Positions 13,586 to 19,351 of a stretch of DNA of 19,351 nucleotides are shown here, piece by piece. The DNA is from CAZMVY01 sp964617875. GTDB lineage: Bacteria > Planctomycetota > Phycisphaerae > UBA1845 > PWPN01. The position numbers were made by a program, and so were the translations under genes. The DNA is taken from positions 1 through 19,351 of the forward strand of contig CAZUAI010000100.1 in the NCBI GenBank assembly GCA_964617875.1, read 5' to 3'. Numbering within the stretch: position 1 is the first letter of the stretch; each line of letters starts with the position of its first letter. The notes beneath the pieces are model-generated. The model was not told the DNA's origin, did no database searches, and saw only the letters and a program-made list of their open reading frames with translations.

Positions 13586-14929
13586 GTGAGCGAGAACCAG
13601 GAAAACCGTTCGTCGCGTCGGGAGTTTCTGAATGCCTCGGGGCGGATCGCCGCTGCGTCGGCGCTCGGGGCCTGGGCGATTCCGTCGGCCTACGCGGCGG
13701 AGAACAATACGATCAAGGTCGCCCTCGTCGGCTGCGGCGGGCGGGGCACCGGCGCGGCGGTCAACGCCCTCTCGACGAAGAGCGGGCCGACCGAACTGGT
13801 GGCCATGGCCGACGTGTTTGATGACAGGCTCCAGTCGAGCCTCGGCAAACTCACGTCGAAGTTCGGCAAGCAGGTCAACGTCCCGAAGGACCGGCAGTTC
13901 CTCGGCTTCGACGCGTACAAGAAGGCGATCGACTGCCTGGACGGCTCCGGCGTCGTGATCCTGGCGACGCCTCCGGGCTTCCGGCCGCCGCACCTCGAGT
14001 ATGCGGTCGAGAAGGGCTGCCACGTCTTCATGGAAAAGGCGTTCGCGGTGGATGGCCCGGGGGTCCGCCGTGTGCTCAAGGCCGGCGAGGCCGCGGCAAA
14101 GAAAAACCTCAAGATCGCCGGCGGCCTGATGAGCCGCCACTACACGCCGCTGGAACAGGCCGTCGAGAAGATCCACGGCGGCGCCATCGGCGATGTGATC
14201 ACCTGCTGGGCGTATCGCGCCCACGGGCCGGTCGGCATCACGCCAAAGCCCGCCAACATGAGCGAGATGGCCTACCAGGTCCGCCACTTCCACAACTTCA
14301 ACTGGCTCGGCGGCAGCTTCATCCTCGACTGGCTGATCCACAACCTCGACGTCTGCTGCTGGGTGAAGGACGCCTGGCCCGTCTCCGCGCAGGGCCAGGG
14401 CGGGCGCGAGGCCCGCACCGAGAACGACCAGATGTTCGACCACTACGCCGTCGAGTACTCGTTCGCCGACGGGACGCGGCTGTTCGCCCAGGCCCGGCAC
14501 ATGGCGAACTGCTGGGGTTTCTGGGGCAGCGTCATCCACGGGGCGAAGGGCTCCGCCGTGCTCGGCGAGGGAATCCCCGACCCCCTCCTCTACAAGGGCC
14601 ACAAGCGGACGGACGACAACATCATCTGGCGGTACAAGGGCGACAAGTGCGACCAGTACCAGCTTGAGCACGAGCTTCTCTTCGACGCGATCCGCCAGAA
14701 CAAGCCGTACAACGAAACACAGCGCTGCGCCTACGCGTCGCTGACGGGCATCCTCGGCCGCATGGCGGCGGAATCAGGCCAGGAGATCACATGGGAGCAG
14801 GCACTGGGATCGAATCTCGCGCTCGCCCCCGGCATCGAGAACTTTACGATGGACTCCACCCCGCCGGTCGTGCCCGATGCCCAAGGCCGCTACCCGGTCG
14901 CCGTGCCGGGGCGGACGAAGGTGCTCTGA
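13586..14929 (+). CDS. Tat-exported Gfo/Idh/MocA family oxidoreductase
   Basis: 447 residues. A twin-arginine signal, S-R-R-E-F-L (Arg11, Arg12), precedes a hydrophobic stretch and an A-Y-A cleavage site near residue 37, so the enzyme is probably exported folded with its NAD(P). The Rossmann motif V-G-C-G-G-R-G-T-G follows (48-56). The position of the family E-K-P motif is occupied by E-K-A (150-152), keeping the lysine. H-N-F-N-W and D-W-L-I-H-N-L-D (about 247-264) form the substrate-side region. Exported members are common in planctomycetes and are usually linked to sugar modification. The start is GTG 13586, supported by GAGGG at 13574-13578; the upstream in-frame ATG would begin within the promoter. 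It appears monocistronic. Confidence 0.9.
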   Translation: MSENQENRSSRREFLNASGRIAAASALGAWAIPSAYAAENNTIKVALVGCGGRGTGAAVNALSTKSGPTELVAMADVFDDRLQSSLGKLTSKFGKQVNVPKDRQFLGFDAYKKAIDCLDGSGVVILATPPGFRPPHLEYAVEKGCHVFMEKAFAVDGPGVRRVLKAGEAAAKKNLKIAGGLMSRHYTPLEQAVEKIHGGAIGDVITCWAYRAHGPVGITPKPANMSEMAYQVRHFHNFNWLGGSFILDWLIHNLDVCCWVKDAWPVSAQGQGGREARTENDQMFDHYAVEYSFADGTRLFAQARHMANCWGFWGSVIHGAKGSAVLGEGIPDPLLYKGHKRTDDNIIWRYKGDKCDQYQLEHELLFDAIRQNKPYNETQRCAYASLTGILGRMAAESGQEITWEQALGSNLALAPGIENFTMDSTPPVVPDAQGRYPVAVPGRTKVL

Positions 14930-14973
14930 ACGCCGCCGTTGGCTGCGCAGTCCATCACCCCCAGTTCACTGTC

Positions 14974-14995
14974 GGCTGAGCAGCAAGAATCAGCC
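14974..14995 (+). terminator. Weak terminator-like hairpin after the Tat oxidoreductase gene
   Basis: GGCTGA (14974-14979) and TCAGCC (14990-14995) form a perfect 6-bp stem with a 10-base loop about 45 bp after the stop codon. An AT-rich stretch rather than a T-run follows. It is plausible but not strong. Confidence 0.35.
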
Positions 14996-15029
14996 TACGC
15001 AAATATAAATACATCCTCACAGTAATACC

Positions 15030-15058
15030 TTGCCCTGGCCCCCCGGTTATGTTAGGAT
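15030..15058 (+). promoter_or_regulatory. Candidate sigma-70-type promoter of the giant secreted protein
   Basis: TTGCCC (15030-15035, 4 of 6) and TAGGAT (15053-15058, 4 of 6) are separated by 17 bases, inside the only AT-rich stretch of this spacer. The predicted start (about 15065) falls inside the first copy of the repeated palindrome at 15059-15092. A second -10-like TATAAA at 15004-15009 has no good -35 partner. Confidence 0.35.
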
Positions 15059-15092
15059 TTGTTGACAAGGGACGCCGGCTCTTGTTGACAAG
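15059..15092 (+). promoter_or_regulatory. Twin palindromic operator-like repeats
   Basis: The 11-mer TTGTTGACAAG occurs at 15059-15069 and again at 15082-15092, 23 bp apart, roughly two helical turns. Each copy is itself an inverted repeat; the second extends to CTTGT-TG-ACAAG. Repeated palindromes at a predicted transcription start are typical of a dimeric repressor site. The regulator is unknown. Confidence 0.5.
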
Positions 15093-15147
15093 CACCGTCC
15101 GCGAGGCGGGGGCTGCGCGCCAAGGCACAAGTACGCAGGGGGCGTTT

Positions 15148-18100
15148 ATGAAAGCAGTTCATCGAGCGATGTTGGCCACGATGCCCATCTGGGCGATTGC
15201 GTCGGCCGTCTACGGGCAGTGGCAGACGGTCGTGCCGGGGATCGAGTATCGGCAGTACTCGCTCACCGCCCCGGACCCGGCACCGAACAACGTCTTCGTC
15301 GCCCGGATGGACCGGGCCAACACGAACTGCATCATCGACAGTTGCCTCGCGCAGGGGAAGCTCCAGACCACGCGCGAAACCGTCACCGGCATGGCGAACC
15401 GCTATGAAGACACCCTCAACTACTGGGGACAAACGTGGGGCGCGCGGTCCGACGTCGTCGTCGCAATCAACGGTTCCGGCTTCACGAGCGACCCGGGGCC
15501 GACCGGCGGCCAGGTCATCTCGGGCTGGCAGGCCAAGCGGTTTCCCGAGTACGGCGGCAGCGGCTTCTGCTGGAAGCTCGACCGGAGCTGCTTCCTCGGC
15601 GGCGACGTCCGCAACGCCGACACCCCCGGGCACGAGTACCAGTACATCTACTTCGCCAACGCCGGCTACGCGATCCCGACCAACGTCAACGCGGCCCGCA
15701 ACGGATCGCTCGCCAACGAGCTGATCGTCTACTCCACGCAATTCGGCGACAACACCGGCACGGACAGCGCGGGCACCGAGGTGCTTGTCGAGATGTCGCG
15801 GCCGCTCGTTTCGCTGCCGAAGGGCTCGGCCTACTACGTGCTCGGCACGGTGCGGCAGGTCCGCGTGAACGCCGGATCCACGCCGATCCCGTTCGACCAC
15901 GTCGTGCTCTCGGGCAAGGGCACGTACGCGAACATCCTCGCGGCAAACTGTGCCGTCGGCGATGAACTGCGATTCCAGTTCGAAATCCACGACTACGGCA
16001 CCGGCGGGCAGGTGCCAACCGGGCCCTCGGACTGGACGAAGGCGTACGCCTCCATCAGCTGCTTCGCCTACGTCGTCAAGAACGGGATCGTGCCCGTGAA
16101 CGACTGGACGGGCAACGCCAACCTGACAACGCGGCAGCCGCGGACGGCGGTCGCCTTCAACGACAGCTACGTCTACTTCCTCGTCTGCGACGGCCGTTCG
16201 GCGCAGAGCGTCGGCATGACCTACCCGGAGCTGGGCAACTTCTGCGTCAACTACCTTGGCGCGACCTGGGCGACGAACCAGGACGGCGGCGGATCGTCCG
16301 CCATCTGGGTCAACGGCCAGATCAAGAACGTGCCGTCGGACGGCTCCGAGCGGGCGGTGGCCAACGGGCTGATGATGGTCGCCGTGCAGCCGAAACAGCA
16401 GTCGTCGGCGTTTGTGACGGGCCAGGTCGTCCGCACCAGCACGACGGCCAACGTCCGCCTCGGCCCCGGCACGAACTACGGGATCCTGACCACCGTCGCC
16501 AACAACACGCAGGGAAACATTGTCGAGCACTCCATCAAGGGCGTGTACGCGAAGGGCTTCTACTGGTGGAAGGTCAACTTCAGCGGGACCGAGGGCTGGG
16601 TGGCCGAATCGCTCCTGATCGGCGGCGGCATCCCCCCCGCCGTCACCCAGCACCCGCAGCCGCAGACGATTGCCCCGGGCGCCACGGCCACATTCACCGT
16701 CACCGCCACCGGCGACGCCCCGCTGGCGTACCAGTGGCAGAAGAATCAGGCCAACCTGACCAACGGCGGGCACTACGCGGGCGTCACGACCGCGACGCTC
16801 ACCGTCTCGAACGCGGACATCAACGATCTGGCGAACTACCGGTGCGTCGTCAGCAACGCCTACGGCAACGCGACGTCCAACGAGGCGGCCCTGACGCTCA
16901 CCGGCACGCCGACCATCACGCAGCACCCGCAACCGCAGAACGTCTGCACGGGCGGCACGGCGACGTTCACCGTCACGGCGAGCGGAGCCGGCACACTCAC
17001 CTACCGCTGGCAGAAGAACGGCGCAAACCTCAGCGACGGCGGGCACTACGCCGGCACGACCACGGCGACGCTGACCGTCTCGCCGGCCGACACGGGTGAT
17101 GTCGCGAGCTACCGGTGCGCCGTGACGAACGCATCGGGGACGACCTTCTCCAACGCGGCCCCGCTCACGATCAACGCCGTCTACAGCATCCTTGGGCTCG
17201 GCGCGGGCACGATCAGCGGCATGAGTACGGACGGCTCCGTGGTCGCCGGCAACAGCGCAAGCGGCGGATTCATCTGGTCGCAGGCCAACGGCGTCGTCGG
17301 CCTCGGCGCCGGGACGACCACGGCGGGCGTCGGCATCAAAAACGGCACCGTCGTCGTGGGCGGGCTTGCCGGCGGCAATGCCGCCCGATGGGACGGTACG
17401 ACGGCGGGCGCCGGCTCGTGGACGCAACTGCCCCTCGTCGGCGGCACCACCGCATGGACGCCGCTCTGTACGTCGGCCCAGAGCGGCTCGCCCGGCAACG
17501 TGTTCATCGGCGGGAACTCCAACGGAAGCACCGGCCAGAAGTCCGCCGTCCGCTACAAGGAGAGTTCGGCCAGCACGACCTCACTCCCGCTGCCGTCCAG
17601 CGGAAACAAGGACGCCTATATCTACGGAATCTCCGACGCCGGAAGCTACGCGGGCCGGTACCAGTACGGCGCAACGTCGCCGAGCGGATCGCGGCAGGCG
17701 ATGGGCGGGGCCACCCTGACCGCGCTCTCGCCGCTGATCGGCCCGCCGAGCACCGGCAACGAGGGCGTGGCCAACACGATTTCACGCGACGGCACGAAGG
17801 CCGGCGGATGGAGCACCTCGCTCACCTCGAGCCGCCAGGGCACGATCTGGACGATCGCCAACCCGACGGTGCCGGCGGCCGTGCCGTTCCTCAGCGGCGA
17901 TGACTACGCCGAGGTTCAGTCTCTCAACGGCGACGGCAGTACGGCGGGCGGATACAGTGCCCTTGCCGGCAACGTCGCGGGCACAAAGAAGGCGTTCCTC
18001 TGGGATGCCGCGAACGGCACGCGAAACCTCCAGACGCTGCTCACGACGCAGTACGGGCTCGATCTGACCGGCTGGACGCTTCAGGAGGTCAAGGCGATGT

Positions 18101-19212
18101 CGTCCGACGGCAAGGTGCTCGCCGGCAACGGCCTCCACAACGGCGCCGCCGAGGCGTGGATCGTGTTTCTGGGCGTCGCCCCCCTGCCGCCGGTGATCAC
18201 GCAGCAACCGGCGGCGCAGAACGTCTGCCCCGGCGCAACCGCCGCGTTCACGACCGCCGCGACCGCCCAGGGCACGCCGTCCTGGCAGTGGCAGAAGAAC
18301 GGCATCAACCTGGCCGATGGCGGGCACTACGCGGGCGCGACCACGGCAACGCTGACCATCACGAACGCCGACGCCGCCGACGCCGCCGACTACCGTTGCG
18401 TCGTGTCGATCGGCTGCGCGAGCACGACGTCGAACGCGGCCACGCTGACCGTCAGGGCCGCGACGACGATCACGCAGCACCCCGCGCCGCAGAGCGTCTG
18501 CCCCGGTTCGCCGGCGACGTTCACCGTGGCGGCCGCGGGCGAGGGCGTCGTCTCCTGCCAGTGGCAGAGGGACGGAGCGAACCTCAGCGACGGCAGCCGG
18601 TACTCCGGCACGGCCACTCCGACGCTGTCGATCTCGAACGCGGATGTGGACATTGCGGGCGTCTACCGGTGCGTGGCGACCGCGGCCTGCGGAACCGCGG
18701 TCTCTGACGCGGCGCCGCTGATCATCCGCACGGTCACGTCCGTCTCGCAGCACCCGGCGCCCGTTAACACGTGCGCCGGCGGCACGGCGCAATTCGGCGT
18801 GCTGGCGGCCGGCGACGGCACAATCACGTACCAATGGCAGAAGAACGGAACCGACCTTGCCGACGGGGGCCGCTATTCCGGCACAACGACCGAAACGCTC
18901 ACGATCACGGGCGCCGCCGCGGAGGATCGGGGCAACTACCGATGCGTCGTCGCGGCGGGCTGCGGCACGGCCACGTCGCAGGAAGCGGCGCTGACCCTGG
19001 GCGCCGGCGCCGCCGACGCCGACGACGATTGCGACGTCGATCTCGCCGACTTCACCGCGTTCCAGTCGTGTTTCAACGGGCCGAACCGGCCGGCGGCGCA
19101 GCCCGGATGCGAGGCGTCGGACTTCGACGCGGACAGCGACGTCGATCTCGCCGACTTCACCGCGTTCCAGGCGTGTTTCAACGGACCGAACCAGCCCCCC
19201 GCCTGCCTGTAG
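15148..19212 (+). CDS. Giant exported protein: phosphodiester glycosidase, SH3b, Ig-like, HAF repeats, dockerin-like ends
   Basis: 1354 residues with a probable N-terminal signal peptide (hydrophobic to about residue 24). Residues about 25-415 match the NAGPA/phosphodiester glycosidase type: A-I-N-G-S-G-F (106-112), M-T-Y-P-E-L, D-G-G-G-S-S (379-384) and D-G-S-E-R (398-402). Then come an SH3b domain (about 422-491, with V-R-L-G-P-G-T-N-Y), two Ig-like domains (about 498-585 and 588-676), a HAF-type repeat region (about 678-1011, with units like M-S-x-D-G-x-V-x-A-G), and three more Ig-like domains (about 1013-1103, 1106-1194, 1196-1284). Two dockerin-like repeats end the protein. The ATG at 15148 follows a G-rich ribosome site (AGGGGG, 15137-15142); an upstream in-frame ATG at 15049 would lie within the promoter. 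It is probably secreted or surface-bound and acts on or binds glycans. The substrate and the binding partner of the tail are unknown. Confidence 0.87.
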   Translation: MKAVHRAMLATMPIWAIASAVYGQWQTVVPGIEYRQYSLTAPDPAPNNVFVARMDRANTNCIIDSCLAQGKLQTTRETVTGMANRYEDTLNYWGQTWGARSDVVVAINGSGFTSDPGPTGGQVISGWQAKRFPEYGGSGFCWKLDRSCFLGGDVRNADTPGHEYQYIYFANAGYAIPTNVNAARNGSLANELIVYSTQFGDNTGTDSAGTEVLVEMSRPLVSLPKGSAYYVLGTVRQVRVNAGSTPIPFDHVVLSGKGTYANILAANCAVGDELRFQFEIHDYGTGGQVPTGPSDWTKAYASISCFAYVVKNGIVPVNDWTGNANLTTRQPRTAVAFNDSYVYFLVCDGRSAQSVGMTYPELGNFCVNYLGATWATNQDGGGSSAIWVNGQIKNVPSDGSERAVANGLMMVAVQPKQQSSAFVTGQVVRTSTTANVRLGPGTNYGILTTVANNTQGNIVEHSIKGVYAKGFYWWKVNFSGTEGWVAESLLIGGGIPPAVTQHPQPQTIAPGATATFTVTATGDAPLAYQWQKNQANLTNGGHYAGVTTATLTVSNADINDLANYRCVVSNAYGNATSNEAALTLTGTPTITQHPQPQNVCTGGTATFTVTASGAGTLTYRWQKNGANLSDGGHYAGTTTATLTVSPADTGDVASYRCAVTNASGTTFSNAAPLTINAVYSILGLGAGTISGMSTDGSVVAGNSASGGFIWSQANGVVGLGAGTTTAGVGIKNGTVVVGGLAGGNAARWDGTTAGAGSWTQLPLVGGTTAWTPLCTSAQSGSPGNVFIGGNSNGSTGQKSAVRYKESSASTTSLPLPSSGNKDAYIYGISDAGSYAGRYQYGATSPSGSRQAMGGATLTALSPLIGPPSTGNEGVANTISRDGTKAGGWSTSLTSSRQGTIWTIANPTVPAAVPFLSGDDYAEVQSLNGDGSTAGGYSALAGNVAGTKKAFLWDAANGTRNLQTLLTTQYGLDLTGWTLQEVKAMSSDGKVLAGNGLHNGAAEAWIVFLGVAPLPPVITQQPAAQNVCPGATAAFTTAATAQGTPSWQWQKNGINLADGGHYAGATTATLTITNADAADAADYRCVVSIGCASTTSNAATLTVRAATTITQHPAPQSVCPGSPATFTVAAAGEGVVSCQWQRDGANLSDGSRYSGTATPTLSISNADVDIAGVYRCVATAACGTAVSDAAPLIIRTVTSVSQHPAPVNTCAGGTAQFGVLAAGDGTITYQWQKNGTDLADGGRYSGTTTETLTITGAAAEDRGNYRCVVAAGCGTATSQEAALTLGAGAADADDDCDVDLADFTAFQSCFNGPNRPAAQPGCEASDFDADSDVDLADFTAFQACFNGPNQPPACL
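16636..17175 (+). repeat. Ig-like repeat block 1 (two copies of about 270 bp)
   Basis: Two tandem coding units share T-Q-H-P-Q-P-Q, W-Q-K-N, G-G-H-Y-A-G, T-T-A-T-L-T-V-S and Y-R-C, with visible DNA-level similarity. Three more copies of the same type lie at about 18181-19000, separated by the HAF-type region. The first copy lacks the Cys found in the V-C/T-C-x-G segment of the other four. Confidence 0.8.
18181..19000 (+). repeat. Ig-like repeat block 2 (three copies of about 270 bp)
   Basis: Three tandem coding units with the pattern Q-(H/Q)-P-A-x-x-x-x-C-x-G, W-Q-(K/R)-(N/D)-G, Y-R-C, and a further Cys in the following turn (G-C-A, A-C-G or G-C-G). They closely resemble block 1 in protein and DNA, consistent with duplication within the gene. 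Confidence 0.8.
19033..19191 (+). repeat. Duplicated dockerin-like coding repeat
   Basis: A 33-base coding segment for D-V-D-L-A-D-F-T-A-F-Q is identical at 19033-19065 and 19138-19170. The flanking bases, up to 19086 and 19191, differ at only a few positions. The period is 105 bp (35 codons). The protein units read D-x-D-x-D-V-D-L-A-D-F and resemble calcium-binding dockerin loops. Confidence 0.85.
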
Positions 19213-19218
19213 GCAGGC
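19201..19218 (+). terminator. Hairpin overlapping the stop codon of the giant gene
   Basis: GCCTGCC (19201-19207) and GGCAGGC (19212-19218) form a perfect 7-bp stem with a TGTA loop. The TAG stop (19210-19212) straddles the loop and the first base of the second arm. No T-run follows. It may be a terminator or a 3'-end stabiliser. Confidence 0.45.
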
Positions 19219-19351
19219 CGCCCGGCTCCGTGCCGAGTGCCGAGTTGTCGCGGCGCGATCGTTCCGTTCGGCCTGCACGCCCGTGGTCCGTGCGTGCACC
19301 CCCAAGTTGCATAATCCGCACCTCGCACGAGCGAAGATCGTACGGATGGGT
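19219..19351. other. Right-edge non-coding stretch
   Basis: No gene is visible. A CATAAT (19310-19315) within GCATAATCCG equals the -10 region at 13515-13524, but its -35 partner at 17 bases (TCCGTG) is poor. An ATG at 19346 lies too close to the edge to judge. Confidence 0.3.

Noticed and set aside
15052..17427. Minus-strand open frame of 791 codons opposite the giant gene (and a similar one at 17782-19305)
   Set aside because: They mirror the repeated Ig-like coding sequence and show only Arg/Gly/Val-rich composition. The plus strand has clear domains.
19310..19351. Promoter and new gene start at the right edge (CATAAT, ATG at 19346)
   Set aside because: The -35 partner is poor and only two codons are visible, so no gene can be supported.

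Overview
The window is GC-rich DNA, probably from a member of the Planctomycetota close to the Phycisphaerae. This is inferred from family content, not from a database match. The pointers are a giant secreted protein ending in paired dockerin-like D-x-D-x-D-x-D-LADF-xx-FQ repeats, a Tat-exported Gfo/Idh/MocA oxidoreductase, a DUF6599/DUF362/polyferredoxin gene cluster, and a flagellin beginning MSRINTN. No tRNA, rRNA, CRISPR array, transposase or phage gene was seen.

Layout: (1) 1-41, minus: the first 13 codons of a flagellin running off the left edge. A sigma-28-type promoter lies at 299-325, and the leader between them is filled with small hairpins. (2) 739-2525, plus: gatC and gatA overlap at ATGA and encode two subunits of the Asp/Glu-tRNA amidotransferase; gatB is absent from the window. 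(3) 2700-3092, plus: a single PilZ-domain protein behind a sigma-54-like promoter. (4) 7892-3164, minus: a three-gene operon of a membrane-anchored DUF6599 protein, a Tat-exported DUF362 protein, and a polyferredoxin that looks like NapH fused to NapG. It starts from a good sigma-70-type promoter at 7944-7972. (5) 8083-11001, plus: an unknown lipoprotein with a jelly-roll-like N-terminal part, followed by a Gfo/Idh/MocA dehydrogenase. (6) 13086-11047, minus: a TauE/SafE-type permease, then an extended SDR/thioester-reductase-like protein with its own candidate promoter. (7) 13586-14929, plus: a Tat-exported Gfo/Idh/MocA protein. (8) 15148-19212, plus: a 1354-residue exported multidomain protein (phosphodiester glycosidase, SH3b, Ig x2, HAF-type repeats, Ig x3, dockerin-like x2).

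How the genes work together: the most coherent unit is the minus-strand operon 7892-3164. Its polyferredoxin carries the membrane and iron-sulfur modules of a quinol-oxidising NapGH pair, but no NapA or other terminal reductase lies nearby. The partners are instead a Tat-exported DUF362 protein and a DUF6599 protein built of three repeats. I regard this as the best candidate for a poorly described electron-transfer system at the cell envelope. The flagellin (sigma-28) and PilZ (sigma-54) promoters suggest motility regulation at the left end. The right half is mostly envelope and extracellular functions, probably linked to carbohydrates. Several very long ORFs opposite these genes are GC-rich shadows and were left out.
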